Shown here: in pieces, positions 27,135 to 36,601 of the stretch
Position numbering within the stretch: the first letter of the stretch is position 1
How the letters are laid out: each line of letters starts with the position of its first letter
NCBI GenBank assembly: GCA_021646465.1
Contig: SOET01000009.1
Location: 1 to 64,000 of the forward strand
Reading direction: 5' to 3'
Length of the DNA: 64,000 bases
From: Candidatus Kuenenia hertensis
GTDB taxonomy: Bacteria; Planctomycetota; Brocadiia; Brocadiales; Brocadiaceae
Made by a program: the position numbers and the translations under genes
Notes under the pieces: generated by a model
Database searches by the model: none
What the model was told of the DNA's origin: nothing
The model's input: only the letters and a program-made list of their open reading frames with translations

Positions 27135-27137
27135 CTG
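27049..27137. repeat. Double-hairpin repeat, family A (copy 3), inside the kinase gene
   Basis: CAGTGGTGGCAGGAGTTTCC... (27049-27078) and CAGTCAGGAGGAAACTCCTG... (27114-27137), separated by 35 nt. The kinase frame runs through the first hairpin and stops (TGA 27132-27134) in the second. Confidence 0.85.
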
Positions 27138-27210
27138 CACGAGGATGATGCCAATATGAAGCAATTAGCAGCAGAAAAAATGGCACAATCTGTCAGAACA
27201 CATTAATTCT

Positions 27211-27290
27211 GGTAGGGGCAATTTATGACTTGTAGAGAGAGCGAAGCGCATTGCCTCTACAAGATTGAAATTCCTTAACGTTAAATTACT
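27211..27290. repeat. Inverted repeat upstream of the chemoreceptor gene (family G)
   Basis: GTAGGGGCAAT (27212-27222) pairs with ATTGCCTCTAC (27250-27260), and the element ends ATTGAAATTCCTTAACGTTA (27266 on), the reverse complement of the edge at 37972-37990. This links families C, E, F and G by a common end sequence. Confidence 0.65.
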
Positions 27291-27342
27291 TAATAGCAAT
27301 CATTAAATAGATTTGTGTTATGTAAGAAAGGAGCATTCTCAC

Positions 27343-29370
27343 ATGTGGTTTTTGAATTCACTGAAGGTCGGAAAAAAACTATTGGTATTAACAATTTTTT
27401 TTCTTTGTGTTATAGCGGGAATAACCGCTTACACCGTTATTACCATGCAGAAACAGAAAGCCGACTCCAATGTGATCAATCTGGCCGGAGCGCAGAGAAT
27501 GCTTATACAGAAAATGTCAAAAGAAGTAAATCAGGTCGCTCAGGGAGATGGCGCCTCGATCGATGTATTACGTAAGACAAGCGAAGAATTTAATAAAGTG
27601 CTGAAGGGATTAGTTGATGGAGACCCTTCGCTTAATTTGCCAAAAGCAGAGACTCCCGATATCGCTAAAGCATTGCAAACGGTATCGGAAAAGTGGGAAC
27701 CATTCTATAGTAATCTTAAATACATAGTTGATAGTTCTCTTTCTCTCATTAAAAGCAAGGATTATGTACTAAAAAATAATGTCAAATTGTTCAATCTGGC
27801 AAATGATACGGTAATGGCTATGGGAGAAGAGCAATCTTCTCCTGAAGCAGTTGCTGTTGCAGGCAGATTGAGAGCCCTTTCTCAAAGAACGGCGAAAGCT
27901 GCAATGGCTTCTGCAATAATGGGGGATGGCAAGGATGAAGCTTTGGAAGAGTTGAGTAATTTCAGCAATTTATATTCAGATATTCTTGATGGTTTGTTGA
28001 ATGGGTCAGCCGAATTAAACCTGCAGGCTGAAACGTCTGAAAAGGTAAGAACAAAACTTATGGTATTAAAGGAAAATTCTCATCAATTTCTGCAAAGTAT
28101 AGAGCGGATTTTAGAATTGTCTCCAAACATCAACAAAAACAATGATTATGTAAATGCCAATAACTTAGATTTATTAAAGATAATGAATGAAGCGGTAATG
28201 ACTATGGCATTAAATTCGGAGTCGAAGGCCAGGAGCATGATCCTCATCGAATTTATTATTTTTCCGATAATACTTGCTATAGGTCTGGTTGTTTCGTTTG
28301 CTATTTCCCGCCAGATAACCGTCCCCCTCCGCAAAACGGTTAATGTTTTAAACAATCTGTCTAAGGGTGATTTAACACAAAAAGAGCTGGAGATCCGATC
28401 AAAGGACGAAATAGGGGATATGGGTATTTCGATTAATGCGGTACTGAATAACTTGAAAAGTGCATTGACACAGGTAAAGATGTCTGCTGGCCAGGTTGCT
28501 ACTGCTGCCAACCAAATTTCCTCTGCCAGCCAGGAACTTGCAGAATCTTCCCATTCACAGGCGTCAACGTTAGAAGAAATTTCAGCTACGATAGAGGAAA
28601 TGAGTTCAATGACCAGCGCCAGTGCGGATAATGCTCAGCAGGCAAATGCCCTTGCCCGAAGAACAAGGGAAGCGGCAGAGAATGGAAATCAGTTGATGAA
28701 TGGCCTCGTCTGTTCTATGGAAGATCTGGTAGAGAGCAGCTCCCAAACATCGAAAATAATCAAAGTAATAGACGACATTGCTTTTCAGACGAATCTCCTT
28801 GCTTTGAACGCGGCAGTTGAAGCTGCACGCGCCGGAGATTACGGTAAAGGTTTCGCCGTTGTTGCGGAAGAAGTGCGTAATTTAGCGCAAAGAAGCGCAA
28901 GTGCTGCGAGGGAAACATCGGAACTTATTGAAAAAACTATTAAACAGGTGGAAAAAGGACGTGATATGTCAAATCAGACGGCTCAGGCGTTTTTACAAAT
29001 AACGGAAGAAAGCAAGAAAACAGCGGATATCGTTAGTGAAATAACCTCTGCTTCTCAGGAACAGGCGCAAGGGCTCTCCAATATCAATATTGCAATGACA
29101 GACCTGGACAAAGGTACTCAAAAAATAGCCGCCAATTCGGAAGAAAGTGCGAGTGCCAGCGGGGAATTAAGCGATCAGGCAAGAGAATTAGATCAAATGC
29201 TAAATAAGTTTAAAATAACAGAGGGCGAAACAAAGTACACACAACCACGTCCGGCAAAGGCATTAAAAACCGCTAAAAATCTCATGCTCCCTCGTGCTTC
29301 AGGCAGGGCAATGGAACAAGGCCATGAAGAACTCATTCCGATGAATAAAGAGGAATTTGAAGATTTTTAA
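27343..29370 (+). CDS. Methyl-accepting chemotaxis-type receptor with PilJ/NarX-like sensor
   Basis: About 675 residues from the ATG at 27343, chosen for AAAGGAG nine nt upstream; a TTG at 27313 is the longer alternative. TM1 (about 10-32) and TM2 (about 305-325) enclose a periplasmic region with two PilJ-type helical modules. Their motifs [13 protein letters not shown] (46-58) and [12 protein letters not shown] (171-182) resemble the nitrate-binding P-box region of NarX/PilJ sensors. HAMP (about 326-380) and a full signalling domain follow, with hairpin tip [18 protein letters not shown] and [14 protein letters not shown]. Nitrate or nitrite is a reasonable ligand guess for this lifestyle, not shown. 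It lies upstream of a response regulator and hemerythrin. Confidence 0.9.
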   Translation: MWFLNSLKVGKKLLVLTIFFLCVIAGITAYTVITMQKQKADSNVINLAGAQRMLIQKMSKEVNQVAQGDGASIDVLRKTSEEFNKVLKGLVDGDPSLNLPKAETPDIAKALQTVSEKWEPFYSNLKYIVDSSLSLIKSKDYVLKNNVKLFNLANDTVMAMGEEQSSPEAVAVAGRLRALSQRTAKAAMASAIMGDGKDEALEELSNFSNLYSDILDGLLNGSAELNLQAETSEKVRTKLMVLKENSHQFLQSIERILELSPNINKNNDYVNANNLDLLKIMNEAVMTMALNSESKARSMILIEFIIFPIILAIGLVVSFAISRQITVPLRKTVNVLNNLSKGDLTQKELEIRSKDEIGDMGISINAVLNNLKSALTQVKMSAGQVATAANQISSASQELAESSHSQASTLEEISATIEEMSSMTSASADNAQQANALARRTREAAENGNQLMNGLVCSMEDLVESSSQTSKIIKVIDDIAFQTNLLALNAAVEAARAGDYGKGFAVVAEEVRNLAQRSASAARETSELIEKTIKQVEKGRDMSNQTAQAFLQITEESKKTADIVSEITSASQEQAQGLSNINIAMTDLDKGTQKIAANSEESASASGELSDQARELDQMLNKFKITEGETKYTQPRPAKALKTAKNLMLPRASGRAMEQGHEELIPMNKEEFEDF

Positions 29371-29433
29371 TGTAAATGACTAGAGCGAAAATGTTACTAT
29401 CCCCTTATCGTTTGAATTTAATGAGGCAAAATA

Positions 29434-30117
29434 ATGACTGACAAACAAAATATCCTGGTACTTGATGACGAAGCAATTATAACGAATCTTCTCCAGACAA
29501 TTCTTGAAATGGCAAATTATTCGGTGACCGTATTTAATGATTCAGAAAAGGCATTAGAATATTTTCTGAAAAATGTCCATTATTTTCAAATGGCAATAGT
29601 TGATTTTCAAATGCCTAAGCTGAATGGTTTGGATTTTATTAAAAGGGTGAGGAAAGAGAATAAGACGATGCCGGTTATGATGCTGACTGCATATTCCAAT
29701 CCCTTTCTGATAAATAATGCAGCAGACCTGAATATTTGTGAGTACATTGTTAAACCTTTCAGAGATATTAAATCATTCGTTGCTTCAGTACAAAAAAACA
29801 TGGGACAAAAAAGTACTGAACAACGACTTGCAAACTTTTACCAGCAATTTCTTGAAATAATAGACCTTGTAATGCAAGATCATATTCCTCTGGGTTATAC
29901 ATCTGCAAACTTTATCATAAAGACCCTGGAAATAAACCAATTTGATCCCAAAAAACTTGAAGTAATGAAAAAAATTCTCCCGCACCTTTCGGAGCAGATA
30001 AAGTTCCTTGAAACCCAGGAAAGTTATCTTTCTTTAAAAAGAAGTAACGATTTGAGAAAAGAAACGTTAGAAAAATTACTAAGAGAAATTAAAGAAGGGA
30101 AAAAACATTCGTTATGA
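29434..30117 (+). CDS. Response regulator with receiver domain and helical C-terminus
   Basis: 227 residues. The receiver domain (about 1-125) has the acidic pair in VLDDEA, the phospho-aspartate in AIVDFQMP and the lysine in IVKPF. The C-terminal 100 residues are helical (QRLANFYQQFLEIIDLV; LLREIKEGKKH) and match no output domain I know; there is no DNA-binding helix-turn-helix. It follows the chemoreceptor gene by 63 nt and precedes hemerythrin by 48 nt, so it probably belongs to the same signalling unit and acts by protein contact. Confidence 0.85.
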   Translation: MTDKQNILVLDDEAIITNLLQTILEMANYSVTVFNDSEKALEYFLKNVHYFQMAIVDFQMPKLNGLDFIKRVRKENKTMPVMMLTAYSNPFLINNAADLNICEYIVKPFRDIKSFVASVQKNMGQKSTEQRLANFYQQFLEIIDLVMQDHIPLGYTSANFIIKTLEINQFDPKKLEVMKKILPHLSEQIKFLETQESYLSLKRSNDLRKETLEKLLREIKEGKKHSL

Positions 30118-30165
30118 TACTTATATTTATGTCTTATTATATTTGTTATTTACAGGAGGAAAATA

Positions 30166-30573
30166 ATGGCGTTAATGACGTGGAAAGATGAGTTTAGTGT
30201 AAAAGTCGCTGAATTTGACGGACATCATAAACAATTAATCAGTATGATTAATAATCTTGACGAAGCGATGAGACAAGGAAAAGGAAAAGATATTGTAGGT
30301 GATATATTAAAAAAATTGGTAAATTACGCAGGTTTTCATTTTGCCGCCGAACAGAAGATAATGCAGCAGCACGAATATCCGGGATATGCCGATCATAAGG
30401 ACAAGCACGATAAAATGACTGCGAAAGTAATGGCGCTTCAAAACGATTACCAGTCGGGAAAAGCAAGTTTGACTATTGAAGTATTTAAATTCCTGACCGA
30501 TTGGCTGAATAAACATATCATGGAAACTGATAAAAAATATAGTGAATATCTAAACAGCAAAGGAATAAAATAA
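30166..30573 (+). CDS. Bacteriohemerythrin
   Basis: Non-heme diiron protein that binds O2 reversibly. 135 residues, standard single-domain length. Iron ligands are visible in order: the histidine in FDGHHKQL, histidine and glutamate in GFHFAAEQKIM, two histidines in YADHKDKHDK, and histidine and aspartate in NKHIMETDKKY. AGGAGG precedes the ATG by about 6 nt. It follows a chemoreceptor and receiver protein and precedes bacterioferritin. In a microaerophobic anaerobe this set fits oxygen sensing, delivery or scavenging. Confidence 0.93.
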   Translation: MALMTWKDEFSVKVAEFDGHHKQLISMINNLDEAMRQGKGKDIVGDILKKLVNYAGFHFAAEQKIMQQHEYPGYADHKDKHDKMTAKVMALQNDYQSGKASLTIEVFKFLTDWLNKHIMETDKKYSEYLNSKGIK

Positions 30574-30665
30574 AAGGATATTTTCCAGTGCAAAATACTT
30601 TTGTTCAATGGTATAATGATTCCACATGTTTTATAAAGGGATAATCAACAGCGACGGTATAGATT

Positions 30666-30706
30666 GTAGAGACGCATTGCAATGCGTCTCTACTCTCCTG
30701 ACAGTA
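30666..30706. repeat. Palindrome family E (copy 2) fused to a half copy of family A
   Basis: A perfect 28-bp palindrome GTAGAGACGCATTGCAATGC... (30666-30693) runs directly into CTCCTGACAGTACG, the right end of the family A hairpin at 1651-1663. One repeat has evidently landed in another. The rest of the 30574-30770 gap shows no gene. Confidence 0.75.
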
Positions 30707-30770
30707 CGAAAAAATGAGAACATTATCCCTTTTTTATACAATCTTTTATTAATGTGAACGGAGGTAGTCT

Positions 30771-31247
30771 ATGGAAGGTAATCCAAAGGTTCTCGATGCA
30801 TTGAACGAAGTATTAATGGCTGAACTTACCGCAATTAATCAATACTTTGTACACGCCAAGATGTGTGAAAACTGGGGCTATAAACGTTTATATGAATTTA
30901 ATGAAACAAACTCCATAGAAGAAATGAAGCATGCGGAAAAACTTATTGAGCGCTTGTTGTATCTGGAAGGCATACCGAAAATGACACTGGACAAAATTAA
31001 TGTTGGAAAAACAGTGAAAGAGCAAGTGGAGAATGATTACAATCTGGAAAAAACAGCAATCCAAAGATTGCAAAAGATAATTACCTTGTGCGCTGAGGTA
31101 GGGGACGCCGGTTCCAGAGAGTTGCTTGAACATATTTTAACCGATGAAGAAAAACACGCAAATGACTTAGAGGAGCATTTGCAGCAAATTAAGGACATGG
31201 GAATTGAAAATTATTTGTCTATCCAGGTAGTCAAAAAAGATGAATAG
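30771..31247 (+). CDS. bfr: Bacterioferritin
   Basis: Heme-containing ferritin that oxidises Fe2+ and stores iron as a 24-mer. 158 residues. The ferroxidase ligands are present: ELTAINQYF (E18 region), EEMKHAEKLIER with E/H, and TDEEKHANDLEEHL near the C-terminus. The heme-ligand methionine is the M of SIEEMKHAE. GGAGGT lies 7 nt upstream of the ATG. It is 197 nt after hemerythrin, separated by a palindromic repeat, so it probably has its own promoter. Confidence 0.94.
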   Translation: MEGNPKVLDALNEVLMAELTAINQYFVHAKMCENWGYKRLYEFNETNSIEEMKHAEKLIERLLYLEGIPKMTLDKINVGKTVKEQVENDYNLEKTAIQRLQKIITLCAEVGDAGSRELLEHILTDEEKHANDLEEHLQQIKDMGIENYLSIQVVKKDE

Positions 31248-31257
31248 ACTGTTAATT

Positions 31258-32325
31258 TTATTTAAAATTATTGCAGCCGGTGTCTACAATAGCCAGTTTT
31301 TCACGCCAATTTTTATCTTGTTTTGGCAGTTTCAATACTTGAAATTTGTCGAGAGGTATTCCGCTGAGTTCCGGGTAATCTTCGTCAGGCAGCAAACCCT
31401 CGTAAGGATTAGTAAGCACACTGCGAGAATCAACGGCATAAATACTTATGCCACTTTCACCGCCATTATCCACCAAGTACATGCCATACTTTTGTAATGC
31501 TTTTGCAATTGTTTTTTCAGCAGGCGTTAAGCCGAGAGAATCTAAATCAAGTGAAGGATCCAGCCGCAGCCTTGCTCCTTCAGGCAAGGCTTTCTTCCCT
31601 TTCACCTCGCCATCGGAATCGGTCGCTGGTTCAACGGGCCCCCCACGTTTCGTATAAGGATATGCAAAAACAAGAGCGTGGTTGATCTCGCCTTTTTTCA
31701 ATTCGTCAGGCCAAATAAGCCCGCCCAGAAATGCAAAACCGGAACCTCTTGTAGATAAACCGGCGGGATAAATTCCAGTAGAATCCATACTGATTGCATT
31801 CGCCCAGCTTGCTACCCATTTGCCGTTTTCCGAACGCATTTGCCAGAAATCATATTCGCAACGTGTATCCAAATCCAACACTACCATATGGTTATCCTGA
31901 TCGGAATCTTCACCACATCCCCTTGGCGGAATGACTCCATCTGTATCGTTGGACGGCTCAGCCCAATCAGGGATTGGTACATTGAGGAGTTTACTAACAC
32001 CCATTTCCCAGTATATTCCACAAGGTATTTCAACATCGTATCGGGTAGTAGATGACCCAGCGATATACACAGGAGAAGTATATTGTTTTAAAAGTATCAC
32101 GAAAGGAGCTGCTTTTTTAAATTTCTTGATATATTTGCTGCTTTTCGGGTCAATTTCAGCATCTTCCTCTATCGGTTGATTAAGGGGACTATCGCTGGAA
32201 TATAAACTCAACCCGGAAAAATCAGGTAATGAAGCGGGTTTCTGCGCATAAACAGAAATTATGCCAGAAAAGAAAAATACCAACACGGTTACGGTTATGG
32301 TTATTTTTCCCAAAATTGTATGCAT
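31258..32325 (-). CDS. Secreted conserved hypothetical protein
   Basis: 355 residues with a signal peptide cleaved near VYAQK (about residue 28). The mature protein contains conserved blocks that I recognise from a widespread but unnamed family of exported proteins, mostly actinobacterial: DNHMVVLDLDTRCEYDFWQ, the INHALVFAYP segment, LPEGARLRLDPSLDL, and IAKALQKYGMYLVDNGGE. A histidine and aspartates in the first blocks could bind a metal or a sugar. It is the last gene of an operon with GH15 and debranching enzymes (26 nt gap; AAAGGAA site), so a role with extracellular glucan is possible but unproven. Confidence 0.75.
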   Translation of the reverse strand: MHTILGKITITVTVLVFFFSGIISVYAQKPASLPDFSGLSLYSSDSPLNQPIEEDAEIDPKSSKYIKKFKKAAPFVILLKQYTSPVYIAGSSTTRYDVEIPCGIYWEMGVSKLLNVPIPDWAEPSNDTDGVIPPRGCGEDSDQDNHMVVLDLDTRCEYDFWQMRSENGKWVASWANAISMDSTGIYPAGLSTRGSGFAFLGGLIWPDELKKGEINHALVFAYPYTKRGGPVEPATDSDGEVKGKKALPEGARLRLDPSLDLDSLGLTPAEKTIAKALQKYGMYLVDNGGESGISIYAVDSRSVLTNPYEGLLPDEDYPELSGIPLDKFQVLKLPKQDKNWREKLAIVDTGCNNFK

Positions 32326-32351
32326 ATTTATTTCCTTTCATATTTTATATG

Positions 32352-34361
32352 TTACGGAAGGCATCTGTATATTTTGTAAAGCGAGCTGCCACATTTTTCA
32401 CACACGGATAATTCCTCACGTTTTTTCATGTATTTTAAAACAGCGGTAACATAGGCGGAATGGCTCCAGGTAAGCGGCGATACTGATATCGGTTCGTTTG
32501 TATAAGGATGTATTTGTTCTGCAAGCACACCGGAAGCAAGTGATTTTTCAATAACCCAGTCTAACAAGGTCAATGCCTTGTTCAGTTCATTTAAATTTTT
32601 CGACCTCATAATTTCATATTCAGCAAGCCAGACAGTACATACAATCCATGGGTTTCCCGGAACATTGACAGGATCAAAAACGACCTGATGATAATAATCG
32701 TTTGTATATCGCGCTATGCCTCCAACGTGAGTTTTTACCCATAACGTTTCCTTTATCGTATTCATGGTGGAAACAACCATGGGTTGATCAGGGTCAAACA
32801 CGTCAAACGCTACAATGCCTGACAAACTGGCGTCAACTGTCATATCCAGATCATATCCAGCGGCAGTCCTTTTTCCCATCCTTGCAAATCTGCCTGTGTC
32901 TTTATTATAAAAGTAAGCGATTAACGCTTCTTTAATTTTACCAGCCGCATCATGATACATCTTTCCATATCCGGTTTCCCCAAAAATATTTGCAAAATTT
33001 CCCGCCGCCTGTAAACCTGCAATTACGGCAGATACTGTAAAGGTATGGACGCCGTAACGTTCTTCCCAAAGGTCGTAAGATTCAAGAGGCAGGCCTGTTT
33101 CTTTATCCCTAAACTTCAGCATAAATTCTGCCGCATTAATAATAAGCTTTCTATATAATGATTTTACAAATTCAATGTCTTTAAATACGGCATAGTGATG
33201 CCACAATGCCCACAAAACAAGTGCAATTCCATCTTCCTGTATAGGAAGACTTTTTTTCGCATCCTTATACCAAGGATGCCATGAACTGGCAAAAGACCTA
33301 TCCGGATTATACTTATGAAGCAAATAGCCTTCTTTTGAAATAACATCTGCACAAAATTGAAAAAAATTCTTTGCTGTATCGATATATCCAGACTTAATGA
33401 GAGCGTAAGCCACCAAAGCACCATCCCTCGGCCACATGTATGAATAGGTATCTCTTCCGAATTGAACAATATCGGAATCATTTGCGGCAATAATTGCGCC
33501 CTTGTTATCAATTTGAGACCGTATAATCAGTAAACTTTTTTTAAATAAAGAAATATATTTGTCCGGCATGTCATGGAAATTAAAATTTTCCTTATTCACC
33601 CACAATTTCCAATAATTTTCCGTGCGTTCCATGATCTCTTCCGGTGTTTTATTCCATATGGTCTTATTTAAATTTACTACTTCATGGTAGTTCATCCCCG
33701 CTGCAATCCAATAATGTGCAACGGTCTCACTGTTTGCTTTGACATGTATATTAATACCAAGTGTTGAGTCCACTGAGCCCTGAGATATCGGATTACCGCT
33801 CAGCAATCCATCTTCAGCATCTTTCCAGGTTCCTTCAGCGCCGTGCAATTCCTTTATGCCGGTGGCAAAATGGTCAACTCCGCACTTATTGGGATCGCAA
33901 CAGTTTATGAGAAAATATCGTTGTGATTTATAATGGATAATTGCCATAGTGTCGGGATCGTAATATGCCGTGTCGCCAATTTCATTTTCATAGATGTGAA
34001 AATCATGATTAAAAAAAAGCCGGACTTCACGGTCCTTTCCAAGAAGATTTCTGATAATTATTTTTTTCACAAATATATTCAGATAAAAATCAACAACATC
34101 ATACATCTGCAGTTCGATTTTTAATTTATTATTCATAGCGGCTACTTCCGTCACCAAACAATCTTTCTTATAATTTAACGTTAATTGCCATTCACTTCCT
34201 ATCCAGCTAAATTCACCATCAACCCAAACTCCCATTCTGGAAGGATGTCCCAGGGTGTGATTTTCTTTTCCCACATAAGGAAAATAAATATCTCTGATTT
34301 GATATTTGCTATCAAAAGTTATTAAAAGCGAACCATTTCCAACAGGTATGTCTCGCGGCAT
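32352..34361 (-). CDS. GH15-family glucoamylase-type glycosidase
   Basis: Hydrolyses alpha-linked glucose units from glucan ends. 669 residues. An N-terminal beta-sandwich (about 1-260; DIPVGNGSLLITFD, DIYFPYVGKENH) precedes the (alpha/alpha)6 barrel with GRDTYSYMWPRDGALVAYAL (about 300-320), the catalytic-acid segment LPIQEDGIALVLWALW, and LTWSHSAYVTAVLKY near the end. No signal peptide, so it is intracellular. The last 20 residues carry CEKCG plus another cysteine, a zinc-ribbon-like tail that is unusual for the family. The operon order is debranching enzyme, GH15, secreted protein, consistent with glycogen breakdown. Confidence 0.88.
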   Translation of the reverse strand: MPRDIPVGNGSLLITFDSKYQIRDIYFPYVGKENHTLGHPSRMGVWVDGEFSWIGSEWQLTLNYKKDCLVTEVAAMNNKLKIELQMYDVVDFYLNIFVKKIIIRNLLGKDREVRLFFNHDFHIYENEIGDTAYYDPDTMAIIHYKSQRYFLINCCDPNKCGVDHFATGIKELHGAEGTWKDAEDGLLSGNPISQGSVDSTLGINIHVKANSETVAHYWIAAGMNYHEVVNLNKTIWNKTPEEIMERTENYWKLWVNKENFNFHDMPDKYISLFKKSLLIIRSQIDNKGAIIAANDSDIVQFGRDTYSYMWPRDGALVAYALIKSGYIDTAKNFFQFCADVISKEGYLLHKYNPDRSFASSWHPWYKDAKKSLPIQEDGIALVLWALWHHYAVFKDIEFVKSLYRKLIINAAEFMLKFRDKETGLPLESYDLWEERYGVHTFTVSAVIAGLQAAGNFANIFGETGYGKMYHDAAGKIKEALIAYFYNKDTGRFARMGKRTAAGYDLDMTVDASLSGIVAFDVFDPDQPMVVSTMNTIKETLWVKTHVGGIARYTNDYYHQVVFDPVNVPGNPWIVCTVWLAEYEIMRSKNLNELNKALTLLDWVIEKSLASGVLAEQIHPYTNEPISVSPLTWSHSAYVTAVLKYMKKREELSVCEKCGSSLYKIYRCLP

Positions 34362-34410
34362 GTGTATTCCTTTTTTCTCTGATTACTGAATGTATTAATA
34401 AACGAAACGC

Positions 34411-36441
34411 TTACTTTACTAAATATTCAAATACTAATCGCAGCAATTCACCAACACTCCATGCCTGGGAGATACATCCTCGCGGTATGTGGGGATAATC
34501 ACCATCAAATATTTCCGATACTGTGCCAATCCCCGCATCGTAAATATGATTGAAAAGCGGTTGGAGTAATTCAACAGCCGTTTTTTGCGTATGAATATTT
34601 TTGCCATGAATCTTAAAAAATGCATCAAGATATGGGCCTATGAGCCACGCCCACACCGTGCCCTGATGGTATGCCTTGTCTCTGCTATAAAGATTTCCAA
34701 TATAAGCGCCAATGTATTCCTTGTCGGAGGGAGAAAGACTTCTCAACCCGTAAGGAGTTAATAAATGTCCTTTTACCACCTCAAAGGTTGCCTGTTGTTT
34801 TTTAAAAGGCAATGACACGAATGGCAAACTTACGGCAAATATCTGATTTGGGCGAATAGAAGAATTCCTGATTTCGCCATCAATAGAATCGTAGAGATAG
34901 CCGCCTTCTTCAAACCAAAACATTTCATTAAATGAACGACCTGCCAGCTTGTTCAAAGCAGCATAACCGCTGAAGTCGTTTTCTAAACGCAGCAATTTAG
35001 CGAAAAAAGACATTATCACCAAAGCATTATACCAGAGCGCATTAATTTCGACTGGCTTGCCTATGCGGGGAGTTACTACCAAATCGCCAACTTTTGCATC
35101 CATCCATGTTAACTGAACTCCTTCCTCACCTGCAAAAATCAAACCATCCCTATCCATATGAATATTATAACGAGTGCCATTTTTGTAATAGGATATAATT
35201 TCCTGCAATACTGAATACAGTTTATTTTTGATTAGCAGCGCATCTTTTGAAAAGAGGTAATACTGATACACCGCATGAATATACCACAATGAAGCATCCA
35301 CGGTATTGTATTCAGGCGATTCCCCTGAGTCAGGGAATCGATTGGGAATCATGCCTTTGTTAACGTAGTCAGCATACGTCAGTAAGATTTCTTTTGCCGC
35401 GTCATATTTTCCTTGAACAAGAGTTAATCCCGGCAGAGAAATCATCGTATCCCTTCCCCAATCAGAAAACCAATGGTATCCGGCAATAATACTTTTTTTA
35501 TTATTACCTCTCCTGACAATAAAAGTATCAGAAGCAGAGAGTAAATAATTCAGCATGCACGCATTGAGGGAATTATTGCCTTCTCTCATCGGAAACACGG
35601 GAGAAGGTATTATTTGATGGTTTCTGGCTTTTTTATACAATGCATTTCTGCGTACAATTTCCTTTTCATATAATTCATTAATATCTATGGAATCATAGTG
35701 TTCCGTTGACGCCACAATATAATAGGCTGCGTTATTTTGTTTCAAATCAAAATTGATTGCAAAGGGGCTGAAATGATCTTCATGGGCTTCCATTCCCCGT
35801 TCAATTTCTTTAGGGTATTCCATATTTTTATACCAAAAGCAATCTGAATTAATTAATTTTGTATTAAAATAAAGGTACATGGAGGGAAGTCCCTGATATG
35901 GTGATAAACAAACACCATTGTGCAGGCTCTTATAACGAGTATTTAAATAAGGGTTTTCATAAGTAAGGCTGTGGTAATCACGAAAAGAAATCATAAAACG
36001 AATTGATAAAACAGGGGGGAGGCATATGTTATTTTCACACTGTGTTTGATACAGAATCACTGTAGTATTTTCACCATAAACCATAAAGACCGTTTTCTTG
36101 AGAAGCATCCCTTCTATAGAATACGCCCACACAGGAAAAGGATCTAATTGGAACTGCACAAGATTTTTGTATCCTTCCGGATAGATTGTATTAGGATAAA
36201 TGTTTGTTGACAAAGAATATTCCCGGTTGCCGATGCGCAACGATTCTTCTAATTTGGACAGCATTAAAATTCTTCCAAGGGGAGGTTTTGTGGAAGCCAG
36301 GAGCAATCCGTGATAACGTCTTGTATTTGCCCCGATAATGGTTGATGAGGCATAACCCCCGATTCCGTTTGTTTCCAGCCATTCTTTCTCCAATGAAAGA
36401 GAAACAGTATGAGAAACATTTTTTTTGAAGATTATCTTCAT
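34411..36441 (-). CDS. Glycogen debranching enzyme (amylo-alpha-1,6-glucosidase, GH133-type)
   Basis: Removes alpha-1,6 branches of glycogen. About 677 residues. The N-terminal GDE_N domain has the hallmark WLETNGIGGYASSTIIGANTR followed by RYHGLLLA. The C-terminal (alpha/alpha)6 domain has HWFSDWGRDTMISLPGL (catalytic aspartate region), DASLWYIHAVYQY, LTWMDAKVGD and YHQGTVWAWLIGPY. I use the ATG at 36441 because it places the TNG motif at the family's usual distance; a TTG at 36507 with AAAAGG upstream would add 22 residues. First gene of the glucan operon, 49 nt before GH15. Confidence 0.9.
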   Translation of the reverse strand: MKIIFKKNVSHTVSLSLEKEWLETNGIGGYASSTIIGANTRRYHGLLLASTKPPLGRILMLSKLEESLRIGNREYSLSTNIYPNTIYPEGYKNLVQFQLDPFPVWAYSIEGMLLKKTVFMVYGENTTVILYQTQCENNICLPPVLSIRFMISFRDYHSLTYENPYLNTRYKSLHNGVCLSPYQGLPSMYLYFNTKLINSDCFWYKNMEYPKEIERGMEAHEDHFSPFAINFDLKQNNAAYYIVASTEHYDSIDINELYEKEIVRRNALYKKARNHQIIPSPVFPMREGNNSLNACMLNYLLSASDTFIVRRGNNKKSIIAGYHWFSDWGRDTMISLPGLTLVQGKYDAAKEILLTYADYVNKGMIPNRFPDSGESPEYNTVDASLWYIHAVYQYYLFSKDALLIKNKLYSVLQEIISYYKNGTRYNIHMDRDGLIFAGEEGVQLTWMDAKVGDLVVTPRIGKPVEINALWYNALVIMSFFAKLLRLENDFSGYAALNKLAGRSFNEMFWFEEGGYLYDSIDGEIRNSSIRPNQIFAVSLPFVSLPFKKQQATFEVVKGHLLTPYGLRSLSPSDKEYIGAYIGNLYSRDKAYHQGTVWAWLIGPYLDAFFKIHGKNIHTQKTAVELLQPLFNHIYDAGIGTVSEIFDGDYPHIPRGCISQAWSVGELLRLVFEYLVK

Positions 36442-36601
36442 ATAAGGAGTGATAATAACGGCTTCTTTTGATTTTACGCGTATTAATAATATAATAACCT
36501 GAAACAAATTGTACCTTTTATTTACCGCAGAAATCTATAGATTTTAAAAGGAAATGTTCTTTATTATTGGAAAAAAACATTGCAGTTAATACATTAAATG
36601 T

